Below are positions 25,921-35,500 of a DNA stretch of 64,000 bases, one piece after another. Position numbers and translations under genes: made by a program. Origin of the DNA: DASZBX01 sp035943635. Lineage in GTDB: Bacteria; Actinomycetota; Actinomycetes; Streptomycetales; Catenulisporaceae. The stretch is taken from NCBI GenBank assembly GCA_035943635.1, contig DASZBX010000080.1, positions 62,001 to 126,000 on the forward strand, read 5' to 3'. The notes beneath the pieces were generated by a model. That model saw only the letters and a program-made list of their open reading frames with translations. It searched no databases and had not been told where the DNA came from. Position 1 is the first letter of the stretch; each line of letters opens with the position of its first letter.

Positions 25921-26191
25921 CAGGCTGTCGCTCAACGCCCCAACCTTTGGGCCCCGGCCGGGCGTCGCGTTGCCGGAAATAGGCCTCCACCACAGGCCAG
26001 GGGACAAGCCTGGCCTGTCCGACAACCCGTACTTGCTCTTTGGGCACCGGCCAGGCGGGATCAGTCTCGGACAGCCGGGCCAGGCGCTGGCGGGTCATGT
26101 GCGGGGCGTAGCCGCAGGCGACCACCAACCTGGCGGCCTCGGTCAGCGTGACCCACTCCCACGGCGGCAGCGCATCCTCAGAGCCAGTCAT
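25880..26191 (-). CDS. Excisionase-like DNA-binding protein
   Basis: The 103-residue protein has a short winged-helix/MerR-like fold of the Xis/AlpA type: VTLTEAARLV, MTRQRLARLSETDPAWPVPK and the wing ARLVPWPVVEAYFRQRD. Such proteins bind direct repeats near attachment sites and direct excision, or act as transcription factors, in actinomycete integrative elements. It lies about 970 bases from a tRNA gene, with 10-bp iterons between. No integrase is visible, so the element may be a remnant or the integrase may lie at its other end. Confidence 0.65.
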   Translation of the reverse strand: MTGSEDALPPWEWVTLTEAARLVVACGYAPHMTRQRLARLSETDPAWPVPKEQVRVVGQARLVPWPVVEAYFRQRDARPGPKGWGVERQPAIAVDPVVPPGRP

Positions 26192-26578
26192 GCCCCTACC
26201 CTGGTCGATTGCCCGGCCCGGCCGCAAGGCCAGACGCCACGCGCCGAACCCAAGCCGCCGCCAAACCGGCGGGCGCGCTCGCACAGCCAGCCGAAATTAC
26301 CGCAGTTTACCTGTGGGCGCTGGCCACCTGCGCGGGATAACTCCCGCCCCGATCAGGTCGCGCTGCTTTCAACCAGCCACTTGAGCCGATCAAAGTCTTC
26401 CCCAGCAACTCGAAATCGACCTCGGTGCCGTGTCACCAACGTCCCGAGACATCACAACTAGATCCCTCAGCGCCGGGGACGACGCGCACGTTCAACGTCG
26501 AGGCAGTCACGGGCAAGTCGTTCCCGCCGTCATTGGCCGGCCTGCCGTCGCCCCGTTGGGGCCGTATTACAGGCAGTT

Positions 26579-26618
26579 GACGCCCATAGGCGCCCATTGG
26601 TGCCCGTAGACGCCATTT
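26579..26618 (+). repeat. Four tandem 10-bp iterons
   Basis: The four consecutive decamers are GACGCCCATA, GGCGCCCATT, GGTGCCCGTA and GACGCCATTT. They share a GNCGCCCAT-type core and repeat at one helical turn, so a protein would bind on one face of the DNA. They lie between the Xis-like gene and the tRNA genes. Confidence 0.6.
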
Positions 26619-27044
26619 GACCACCGGTGGCCGCTGATCGGCGCCAGCGGGCCGACGACGGGCCGGGCCGGGCGCCGCCAGCGACATCCACCACCGACGA
26701 CAACTGCGCACAACCGCCGAACACTTCTCACCAAACTGATTCCATCCGACCAGCACCGTAAGAGGTCTCCGGAAGCGAAAGGTGCCCGCTACGCTGGACC
26801 GTTGCGTCTGGATCGCGCAACCGGCGGAGGAGGTCTCCGCTACCTACCTGAGGAATCATCAGGCGCCTTCCCGGCCTCGCCGAACTTCCACCGACACAGC
26901 TGCATTTGAAAATCCTTCCGCCGCGCCTTAAGCCTCGAAGCTCACGCCGTCGAGTTTCCACAATCGCTCAGTTGCGGAAGGTTGAACCACTGTTGACCGT
27001 CACAGCCAACAAAACGAAGTCGCAGGTGAGCACTTACTTGGTGT

Positions 27045-27079
27045 GCTCCCCGCCCTGCTCCCCGGGGAGCAGGGGGAGC
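27045..27079. terminator. Hairpin downstream of the tRNA genes
   Basis: An 18-bp perfect palindrome (27055-27072) is extended by outer arms GCTCCCC (27045-27051) and GGGGAGC (27073-27079). It lies about 80 bases beyond the 3' end of tRNA-Val and probably ends that transcript. There is no T-run. Confidence 0.6.
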
Positions 27080-27160
27080 GGGAGCGACAGCGGCTTAAAA
27101 GCATAAAGACCATGATACCGGATTACGGATTCATGGCCTCTGACCTGCTGCTAAACGTGT

Positions 27161-27231
27161 GGACGATACTGGGATTGAACCAGTGACCTCTTCCGTGTCA
27201 GGGAAGCGCTCTCCCGCTGAGCTAATCGTCC
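27161..27231 (-). tRNA. tRNA-Val (GAC)
   Basis: The 71-base minus-strand sequence folds as a tRNA. The acceptor arms are GGACGAT and ATCGTCC, the D arm GCTC/GAGC, the anticodon stem CTTCC/GGAAG with loop CTGACAC giving anticodon GAC, and the T arm ACTGG/CCAGT with loop TTCAATC. CCA is not encoded. Its 3' end faces left, toward the accessory block. Confidence 0.93.
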
Positions 27232-27296
27232 TCGGGACTTCTTGTTCATTTGTGTTGCAGCTCGGCTCGGGGGTGCCGGGCCTTGCTGTCCTGCGA

Positions 27297-27367
27297 GCGG
27301 ACGACGGGATTCGAACCCGCGACCCTCACCTTGGCAAGGTGATGCTCTACCACTGAGCCACGTCCGC
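27297..27367 (-). tRNA. tRNA-Gly (GCC)
   Basis: The 71-base minus-strand sequence folds as a tRNA. The acceptor arms are GCGGACG and CGTCCGC, the anticodon stem TCACC/GGTGA with loop TTGCCAA giving anticodon GCC, and the T loop TTCGAAT. It lies 65 bases upstream of tRNA-Val on the same strand, so both are probably one transcript. Confidence 0.93.
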
Positions 27368-27374
27368 ATTATAT

Positions 27375-27402
27375 CGTAGTATCAATGTGCCGGTATACTA
27401 CG
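27375..27402. promoter_or_regulatory. Inverted repeat upstream of the tRNA-Gly gene
   Basis: Two 8-bp arms, CGTAGTAT and ATACTACG, flank a 12-bp spacer in an AT-rich patch directly upstream of tRNA-Gly and in the leader region of the BRCT gene. It may be the promoter region of the tRNA operon (TATAAT and GTATAC hexamers are present on the minus strand) or a regulator site. Confidence 0.35.
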
Positions 27403-27606
27403 CTTTCTGGTTGTTACTCCCGGCAACGAGGGAAACTCTACCCGATCGGCCGGGGAAGATGCCAATCCGTTTCGGAAAGCGCCGGTCATGGGCGTGTCCG
27501 GGCGGGGTGGCGCCGATTGCGCCGCGACCAAACGGGTGATCTGTGCGTGCTGCACAAGGCGTGGGAACCCGGTTGGCCCAGCTGGGCGGTTCTAGGCTCA
27601 CCTGCT

Positions 27607-29484
27607 GTGACCACAGTGACTTCTTCGGATCGGGGCGACGCGGGCAGTACCCGGTCGCAGCGCAGCGCACGGTCGAACTCCTCGGACATTCCCGGGCAGC
27701 GGGGCGGCGGGGCGGCGGGGGCGCAGACTCTGCGGATTCTGGTGCTGGGGGGTGGCGCGGCGGCGGACGAGCTGCGCCGGCAGGCCGCCGATGCCGGGGC
27801 CGAGTTGGCGCAGCGGTTCTCGGCGCGGGTCACGCATGTGGTGACGGAGTCGGGGATCGCTGCGGATGATCCTCGGGTGGCCAAGGCTCTGGCGGCGGAC
27901 CTGCCGGTATTGACTGTGGACGAGTGCGCGCAGCTGATGGGGTTCTGTGCGGAGCCTGCAGTCGGTGGTGCGGGGATGGGGACGGGGGCACGGACGCGGA
28001 CGGAGCCGTCGTCCGGCGCGGAGGAGTCTGGGGTTGAGGCGAAGCCAGGGGCTGGGACGGATGTAGGGCCGTCGGCGGCGGGGGCGGGGGCGGGGGCGGG
28101 TATGGCGGGAGGGACTACGGCACGTATTCCGGCGCAGCCTGTCGCGAAGTCGAAAAAGCTAGCTGCGGGCGCGGGAGTGGCGGATGCGGAAACGGCGGTG
28201 GCGAAGGCGCAGGTGGTCGGTGGTGCGGAGGCGGGCGACCGGGGAGATGGAGACGGAGACGTAGCCGGCGGGGAGTTGGCTGCAGGGGGCGTCAGTATGG
28301 CTGAGGCGGCGGAGACTGGCGCTCAGACGGGGGCGCAGGCTGAGTCGGAGACGGATGTTGAGGCTCAGACTCGGGCGCAGGTGGAGTCGGCGCCGCAGTC
28401 GGGCTCTATGGCACGGGCGGAGCTGGCGACGGAGCTGGAAATTGAGACTGAAGCCGTCGCGGAGGCGGAGGCGCCAGGCGGAGCCGAAGTAGAAGCGAAA
28501 GCGGCGTTGGGGAGCGTGGCGGAAGCGGCGTGGGACGAAGCAGCAGCGCTTGAAGCAGAGCCTGCGGAGGAAGTCGACGCGGCGGAGGCGGATCGGGCGC
28601 TGTATGTGGAACGGGTGGAGTTGGCGCAGTACAGCGACAGCAGCGCGGACTCGGAAGGCGTAGACGAAGCGTTCGGCAGCGGCGATGGCAGTACTGAACA
28701 GTTGGTGGAAGCTGCGGTGGCATCAAGTTTCGGCGGCGTACGAACGCCGCAAGGGGTGTCGTTGTACAGCCCGGTCGAGGGAATGCTCGGGTCGGCATTG
28801 GACGCGGCGTTGCTGTTTCCGCCGTTGCCGATCAGTCCGGGTGAGTCGCTCACGTTCAACAGCGACTACTTGATCGATTCGTACGCGGACACGCCTGTCA
28901 TCGCCGAGTCTGTCCCGCAGATCGGGCAGGTGGCGGAAGCGGCATATGCGGGGCGAGGTGTTGGAGCCGGCGGCTCGGGCGGGACGGATGTAGTCAGCGG
29001 AACCAGCTCGGCGGAAGTCACCAGCGGAAACAGCGAAACCGCCACAGACGAAGCTGAAGACGAAAAGGAAGCCGAAAACCGCAGCGAGATCGGCGAGTTG
29101 ATCGAGTTGCTGGACCTCATCGAGATCGACGGCGCCCCAGCAGAAGACCTGACCGCGGAACGTGCAGCAGAACGTGCAGCAGAACGCGCCCAAACCGTCG
29201 CCTCCTACGCCTGGGCCGCGGTCCCCTTCGCCAGTCTCGGCCTGCTCACCCCGGTATCGATGGCCTACGCCGCGTATCGTCAACGCTCCCGCACCCTGGG
29301 CGGCATCGCGGCCTGGTATCTGTTCGCGGTGACGATCGCGTTCACCATCTCGGCCACGTCGCGCGGGTCCCGGACGCAGTCCGCGGTCGGGGATCTGCTG
29401 ACCATCTGCTTCGCCGCCTCGTGGATCGGCGGAACGGTCCATTCCCTGATCATCCGGCGGCAGGTCTTCGGCCGGTCGGAGTAG
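27607..29484 (+). CDS. BRCT-domain membrane protein with long low-complexity linker
   Basis: The product of about 625 residues has an N-terminal BRCT-like domain at about residues 35-115 (LRILVLGGGAAADELRRQAA, FSARVTHVVTESG, LPVLTVDECAQLM). An Ala/Glu/Gly-rich linker of roughly 400 residues follows, ending in an acidic patch (TDEAEDEKEAENRSEIGEL). At the C-terminus lie three to four membrane segments (VASYAWAAVPFASLGLLTP, GIAAWYLFAVTIAFTIS, LLTICFAASWIGGTVHSLI). BRCT domains bind phosphopeptides or mediate protein contacts. The GTG at 27607 is chosen where the domain begins; an earlier in-frame start would run through the tRNA promoter region. It directly precedes two FHA-ABC transporters. 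The function is unknown. Confidence 0.7.
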   Translation: MTTVTSSDRGDAGSTRSQRSARSNSSDIPGQRGGGAAGAQTLRILVLGGGAAADELRRQAADAGAELAQRFSARVTHVVTESGIAADDPRVAKALAADLPVLTVDECAQLMGFCAEPAVGGAGMGTGARTRTEPSSGAEESGVEAKPGAGTDVGPSAAGAGAGAGMAGGTTARIPAQPVAKSKKLAAGAGVADAETAVAKAQVVGGAEAGDRGDGDGDVAGGELAAGGVSMAEAAETGAQTGAQAESETDVEAQTRAQVESAPQSGSMARAELATELEIETEAVAEAEAPGGAEVEAKAALGSVAEAAWDEAAALEAEPAEEVDAAEADRALYVERVELAQYSDSSADSEGVDEAFGSGDGSTEQLVEAAVASSFGGVRTPQGVSLYSPVEGMLGSALDAALLFPPLPISPGESLTFNSDYLIDSYADTPVIAESVPQIGQVAEAAYAGRGVGAGGSGGTDVVSGTSSAEVTSGNSETATDEAEDEKEAENRSEIGELIELLDLIEIDGAPAEDLTAERAAERAAERAQTVASYAWAAVPFASLGLLTPVSMAYAAYRQRSRTLGGIAAWYLFAVTIAFTISATSRGSRTQSAVGDLLTICFAASWIGGTVHSLIIRRQVFGRSE

Positions 29485-29576
29485 GCGTCGGGCAGTCGTC
29501 GGAGCAGTCGTCAGCCCGGGTCGCGCTCCGTCGCGCCACTGGCGGTCGGCGGCTCGGGCATGAGATGCTCCTGCGC

Positions 29577-32366
29577 ATGGAGGGGCTTACTCAAAATCAT
29601 GTAAATACTCTCATTTTGCAGATTTTACCGGGCAATTTCGAGTTGTATTTCGACGGGACGCGGCCGATCACGATCGGGCGGGAGCTGGGCGTCGACGTGG
29701 TCGTGCCGGGCGTCTCGACCTCGAGGCAGCACGGGTTGCTGCGGTTGGAGGCGGGTGGGGCGGGTCGGCCGGTCTGGGTGTACGAGGACCGGTCGAGCAA
29801 CGGGACGTACCTGGACGGCAAGCGGATCCAGCGGGTGGTGGTCGACCATCCGCTGGTGCTCGCGCTCGGCGCGGGGAACTCCGGGAGCCAGATCCGGCTG
29901 ACGCCGCCTTCGGCCGCGGCGGGAGGGCCGCCGGTGCAGACGTCGGGGCCCATCGCCGGGCACGCACCGGCGCAGCCGCCACCCCAGCCGCACGCACAGC
30001 CACCAATACCGGCGCAGCAACCGCAGGCGCCAGCACAGCCACCGCAATACCAGAACCAACAACCACCGCCGCAGGCGAACCAAGCGCAACCAGGCCCGAA
30101 CGGCAACGCCGGCAACGGCAACAACAACGGCAACGCCGCAGAATTCCACGAGCAGCCGACGCGAAAAGCCGCGCCCCCAACCCCGGGCGTCTACGCAACC
30201 CAGCCGATGCCGGCCGTCCCCGAACCGGTGAGCCGGCCGGCGCCGCAGCCGATTCCGCAGAACCAGCTGCCCAAGCAGAACGTGCCGCACCCGGCCGCTC
30301 CGGTCTTCACCGCCGGCTCCCCGGCCCCGGCCGCGTTCACCGGAGTCGTCCGCACGCACCAGGACCGGATGCGGATCGGGCGGGCGCTGGACAACGAGAT
30401 CGTCGTCGACGACCTGCTCGCCTCGCGGCACCACGCCGAGCTGCGCAAGACCCGCGACGGCGGCTACGAGATCGCCGACCTCGGGACGCACAACGGCACG
30501 TTCGTCGACGGGCGGCGGATCACCGGCCGTTCCCGCCTGGACGAGGGCTCGCTGGTCGCCATCGGGCACACCCTGCTGCGGTTGCGGCACGGGCACCTCG
30601 AGGGGTACGTCGACCACGGGCAGGCCTCGTTCGCGGCGCTCGACCTCGGGGTGTCGATCGGGGAGAAGGCGCTGCTGGACTCGGTCAGCTTCGGGCTGGA
30701 GGGCGGGCAGTTCCTCGCGGTGCTCGGGCCGACCGGGGCCGGGAAGTCCACCCTGCTCAAGGCGCTGACCGGGTTCCGGCCGGCCGACCGGGGCATCGTG
30801 CTCTACAACGGCCGCGACGTCTACAGCGCGTTCGACGAGCTGCGGCACCGGATCGGGTACGTGCCGCAGGACGACATCCTGCACCCGCAGCTGACCGTGC
30901 GGTCGGCGCTGGAGTACGCGGCCGAGCTGCGGTTCCCGCCGGACGTGTCCTCCTCGGAGCGGTCCGGGCGGGTGGTCGAGGTCATGCGCGAGCTCGGCCT
31001 GGAGCAGCGGGCGGACGTGCGGATCGAGCGGCTCTCCGGCGGGCAGCGCAAGCGGACCTCGGTCGCGCTGGAGCTGCTGACCCGGCCCTCGCTGCTGATC
31101 CTGGACGAGCCGACCTCGGGCCTGGACCCGGGATACGAGAAGAGCGTGATGCAGCTGCTGCGGCAGCTGGCCGACGGCGGGCGCACCGTGCTGACCGTGA
31201 CCCACTCGATCCAGAGCCTGGACCTGTGCGACCGGATCCTGTTCCTGGCGCCCGGCGGGCAGACGGCCTACTTCGGGCCGCCGCGCGACACCCTGCCGTT
31301 CTTCGCCACGCCCGGCTACCCGGAGATCTTCCAGCTGCTGGACCGGGCCGAGCCGGGGGTGGCCAAGGCCAAGTTCACCGGGTCGGAGATCGAGTCGCAG
31401 TACGTCGCGGCGCCGCTGGCCTCGCAGCGGCACAAGGTGCAGCCGCCGGAGGCGCAGATCGCCGCGCCGGCGGTCACCAGCAAGAGCCCGCACTTCGCGC
31501 GGCAGCTGTGGACGCTGACCCGCCGGTACTCCTCGCTGATCGTGGCCGACCGGCGCAACACGCTGCTGCTGCTGGCGCAGGCGCCGATCCTGGGTCTGCT
31601 GATGATCGCCGCGTTCGGCAAGGACAACCTGGTGCCCGGGGCGCCCGGGGCCGGGTCGCACGCGACCACGGTGCTGCTCGCGCTGACCCTCGCGGCCAGC
31701 TATCTGGGGGCTTCGAACGCGATCCGGGAGATCGTGAAGGAAAGACCCATCCTGATCCGAGAACGATCAGTGGGTTTGTCCGTCATGCCTTACGTGCTCA
31801 GCAAGTTCATCGTGCTGGGCGTGATCACGGTCGCCGAGTCCTTCATCATGGTCTACATGGCGCTGGCCAGGCAGGGCGGGCTGGAACACGGCCAGGTGAT
31901 CGGCAACGGGCGGTTGGAGATCGCACTCGTCGTGTCGCTGAGCGGGCTGTGTTCGATGGCGCTGGGCTTGTGGGTCTCCTCGCTGGCCGCCAACGCCGAC
32001 AAGGTCATGACGATCCTGCCGGTGATCCTGTTCGCGCAGTTCGTGTTGTGCGGCGCGGCTTTCGCGGTGCAGAACACGGCCGGACTGAACCAGCTCGCGT
32101 ACTTCTCGTCGGCGCGGTGGAGCTACTCGGCCGAGGCCTCGACCAGCGACCTGGACCTGATCGAGGGCGACGGCTGCAACAACACCGCGCCGCCCGGACT
32201 GGCCGGCAAGGTGCCGTCGCTGGTCAACGGGTCCTGCGACCCGGCGCACGCGCCGACCGCGACCGCGTGGACCGAGGACATGGCCCTGCTGGTCGGTCTG
32301 ACGGCGCTGTTCACGGCCGGTACCGGCGTGGCGATCCGGGCGATCGGGCGGCCCAAGCGCAAGTGA
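29577..32366 (+). CDS. FHA-FHA-ABC exporter (Rv1747-like), copy 1
   Basis: The product of about 929 residues has two FHA domains (ITIGRELGVDVVVPG with SRQH and SNGTYLDG; MRIGRALDNEIVVDD with SRHH and HNGTFVDG) separated by a Pro/Gln-rich linker. An ATPase follows, with Walker A LGPTGAGKST, signature LSGGQRKR, Walker B LLILDEPTSGLDPG and H-loop VTHS. An ABC2-type permease of about six segments completes it. All ATPase motifs are intact. The mycobacterial homologue Rv1747 is controlled by Ser/Thr kinases through its FHA domains, and the same is expected here. ATG 29577 or ATG 29565 can be the start. Confidence 0.92.
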   Translation: MEGLTQNHVNTLILQILPGNFELYFDGTRPITIGRELGVDVVVPGVSTSRQHGLLRLEAGGAGRPVWVYEDRSSNGTYLDGKRIQRVVVDHPLVLALGAGNSGSQIRLTPPSAAAGGPPVQTSGPIAGHAPAQPPPQPHAQPPIPAQQPQAPAQPPQYQNQQPPPQANQAQPGPNGNAGNGNNNGNAAEFHEQPTRKAAPPTPGVYATQPMPAVPEPVSRPAPQPIPQNQLPKQNVPHPAAPVFTAGSPAPAAFTGVVRTHQDRMRIGRALDNEIVVDDLLASRHHAELRKTRDGGYEIADLGTHNGTFVDGRRITGRSRLDEGSLVAIGHTLLRLRHGHLEGYVDHGQASFAALDLGVSIGEKALLDSVSFGLEGGQFLAVLGPTGAGKSTLLKALTGFRPADRGIVLYNGRDVYSAFDELRHRIGYVPQDDILHPQLTVRSALEYAAELRFPPDVSSSERSGRVVEVMRELGLEQRADVRIERLSGGQRKRTSVALELLTRPSLLILDEPTSGLDPGYEKSVMQLLRQLADGGRTVLTVTHSIQSLDLCDRILFLAPGGQTAYFGPPRDTLPFFATPGYPEIFQLLDRAEPGVAKAKFTGSEIESQYVAAPLASQRHKVQPPEAQIAAPAVTSKSPHFARQLWTLTRRYSSLIVADRRNTLLLLAQAPILGLLMIAAFGKDNLVPGAPGAGSHATTVLLALTLAASYLGASNAIREIVKERPILIRERSVGLSVMPYVLSKFIVLGVITVAESFIMVYMALARQGGLEHGQVIGNGRLEIALVVSLSGLCSMALGLWVSSLAANADKVMTILPVILFAQFVLCGAAFAVQNTAGLNQLAYFSSARWSYSAEASTSDLDLIEGDGCNNTAPPGLAGKVPSLVNGSCDPAHAPTATAWTEDMALLVGLTALFTAGTGVAIRAIGRPKRK

Positions 32367-32524
32367 CGGCCCAGCGCCAAGACGGCGATGTGCGTCGCCG
32401 AAAGTAAGAAGCCGCAAACGGACCGTGAGAGCGCCACGACAGGGTGTCTCTCCTGGTCGCGGGCATGGGGCGGTTCCGCTGATTCCCTGGCGGAGCCGCC
32501 CTTCGCGATGAGACAATCCCCGGC

Positions 32525-35500
32525 ATGGATGCGCCTTCCGCGGGTCACAGCGCCGTCAGAATCAGCAACACGTTGACCATCCGGGTGCTGCCGGCCGGGA
32601 TGGAGCTTTACTTCGACGGCTCGCATCCGGTCACCATCGGCCGGGACAAGGCGGCGCACGTCCTGGTCCGGGACAACGCCACCTCCCCGGAGCACGCCGT
32701 GCTGCGGCTGGAGAAGGGCCGCTGGGTGTTCGAGGACCGGTCGGTCAACGGCACGTACCTGGACGGCAGCCAGATCCCGAGCCGGCTGCCGCTGGACCGG
32801 GCGGTCACCCTGGCCCTGGGCGCGGCGGCCGGCGGCGCGCAGCTGCGGATCATCCCGCCGGCCCGGTTCGGCGAGAAGAGCCCGCACGTGCCGGAGGAGC
32901 CGTCCTTCGCGCCGGGGCAGGTCGCACCGGGGCACTACGCCGGCAGCTACCAGATGGCCAGTTCGCGGATCCGGATCGGCCGCTCGCTGGACAACGAGAT
33001 CGTGCTCGACGACCTGTTGGTCTCCCGGCACCACGCCGAGCTGCGGGTCACCGCCTCGGGCGCGCTGGAGGTGATCGACCTCGGCAGCCGGGACGGGACG
33101 TTCGTGGACGGGCGGCCGGTGGAGCACCGGACGGTGTTGGGCGAGGGTTCGCTGATCGCGGTCGGGCACACGCTGCTGCGGCTGCGCGGGGGCGCGCTGG
33201 AGAAGTACTCGGATACCGGGATCTCCTTCGCCAGCCTGGATCTGAGCGTCACGGCCGGTAAGCGGACGGTGCTCGACGACGTGAGTTTCGCGGTCTCCGG
33301 CGGGCACCTGACGGCCGTGCTGGGTCCGGCCGGTTCGGGCAAGTCGACCCTTCTCAGGGCTCTGGCCGGGCAGCGGCCGGTGAGCCGGGGCACGGTGCTG
33401 TACAACGGCCGGGACCTGTTCCGGGACTTCGCGGAGCTGCGCAGCCGGATCGGGTACGTGCCGCAGGGCGACACCCTGCACGCGAAGCTGACCGTGCGCT
33501 CAGTGCTCGAATACGCCGCCCGGCTGCGGTTCCCGACCGACGCGTCCTCGGCCGAGCGGGCCGACCGGGTGGACGAGGTGCTGGCCGAGCTCGGCTTGTC
33601 GCAGGCTGCCGACGTGCGGGTGGAGCGGCTGCCGGGCGGGCTGCGCAAGCGGGCCTCGATCGCGGTCGAGCTGCTGGCCGAGCCCTCGCTGGTGATCCTG
33701 GACGAGCCGACGTCCGGCCTGGACCCGGGCGACCAGCAGAGCATCATGGAGCTGCTGCGCAAGCTGGCCGACCACGGGCGCACGGTGCTGGTCGTGACCC
33801 GGTCGATTCAGGACCTTGATCTGTGCGACCGGTTGATGTTCCTGGCGCCGGGCGGGCAGGTGGCGTACTTCGGGTCGCCGGGGCAGGTGCTGGAATTCTT
33901 CCGGCTGCGGGACTATCCGCACGTCTTCCGGTACCTGGACCAGGTCACGGCGGGCCGGGCGAAGGAGCGGTTCGCGTCGTCGGCGCAGGCCCAGGAGTTC
34001 GTGCACGGTCCGCTCGCGGCGTTGCGGGCGCAGCAGGGGCGGCCGGTGGCGGCGACGCCGATTGCTTTGCAGGACAAGCCGATCTCGGAGGCGAAGGCGA
34101 CTGCGGGTGCCGAGGCGAGTAAGGATGCGGATGCGCCGGGAGACCCGAAGAGCAGGCGGGCCAAGGGACGCGGCAAGGGGAAGGGCTCGGAGGCAGGCGC
34201 GAGCCCGGAGACGGATGCGGAGTCGGCGTCGTCGGCCGGGGCGGCGACCTTCGGGGGCACGTCCGGAACGACGGGAATCGCAGGGCCCGCGGGCTCGGTG
34301 GATCCGGCGGATTCCAGTGTGGGCAAGGGAAGGGGAGCCGGCGCGAGGAAGCGCGGAGCCGCCAGCGCGCCGTCGTCCGCGGGATCGAGCGCGGCCTCGG
34401 GAACAGACCTCGGGGCGACCGCCGGAGGGCCAAACCCGAAGCCGGGCGCGGATCAGCCGGGCTCGGGCAGGGGAAAGGCCGCAGCGCCCGCCGGGGCGAG
34501 CGTGGTGGTCCCGGACCGGCCGGGCCGGGCCGGCCGCGAGCACTGGTCGCGTTCCCCTTACAGCACAAGGCAATTGCTCACGCTCAGCCGCCGGTACGTC
34601 GTGCTGACCGTCGCCAACCGGCGCGGCACGTTGCTCAATCTCGTCCAGGCGCCGATCCTCGGGCTGATCATGTTGGGCGCGTTCGGGAAGGACGATCTCA
34701 AGCCCGGCAGCGCCGACGCCGCGGCCTACTCGTCGACCGTGCTCATCGTGCTCACGCTCGGGGCCGTCTACCTCGGCGCGTTCACGGCCGTCCGGGAGAT
34801 CGCGAAGGAGCGGGCGATCCTGGCCCGCGAACGGGCCGACGGGCTGTCCGGCTGGGCCTACGTGCTCAGCAAGACGCTGCTGCTGAGCTTCCTGACCATC
34901 GTCGAGTGTTTCGCCCTGGCGTATATCGCGCTGTTGCGCCAGGGCGGACAGAAGCAGGGCGTCGCGCTGGCGAACTTCGACCTGGAGATGGCGGTCGTGC
35001 TCTCGGTCACCGGATTGGCCGGGATGGCGCTGGGACTGCTGATATCCGCGGTCGCGCGCAACGGCGACCGGGTTGCGGCGGTCCTTCCGGTGGTGCTGTT
35101 CGCGCAGTTCGCGTTGTCCGGCGCGGCGTTCCCGGTGACCACGGTGCCGGGGCTCGACCAGGTCTCCTACGTCGCCGCGGCCCGCTGGGGCTACTCCGCC
35201 GCGGCCGGGACGGCCCGGCTGGACGAGCTGCTCGGGACCGGCTGCAACGGGTCCGCGCCGTCGAACTCCAGCGCGACGTCCACCGCCGCCACGGACGTGT
35301 CCGGGGCCGCCGCCACGAACGGCTCGGGTGCGGATTCCACCGGTCCTTCCCCCACACCGCGGTCGGGAACGGAGCCGAAGTCGGCGGATTCGACCGGATC
35401 CTCCCGTTCGGCCGCCCTGCCGAAACCCGCACTGGTCTGCGACCCGGCGCACGCCTCGACCACCACGGCCTGGTCTCGTGACCTGGGCATACTCGTCGGC

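Larger units (their letters stand above)
26192..27160. other. Gene-free region between the Xis-like gene and tRNA-Val
   Basis: No frame on either strand looks coding over about 970 bases. The stretch holds four 10-bp iterons (26579-26618) and a strong hairpin (27045-27079), and is less GC-rich than its surroundings near 26,900-27,040. It has the look of an attachment or regulatory region of an integrative element. Confidence 0.5.

Noticed and set aside
1..26000. A known phage-defence system (restriction, CBASS, BREX, toxin-antitoxin)
   Set aside because: No cyclase, restriction enzyme, BREX or canonical toxin-antitoxin gene was found. The 2H and EEP proteins alone do not define such a system.
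27161..27367. Protein-coding frames through the tRNA genes
   Set aside because: Both strands contain short frames here, but the two cloverleaf tRNA sequences explain the stretch fully.
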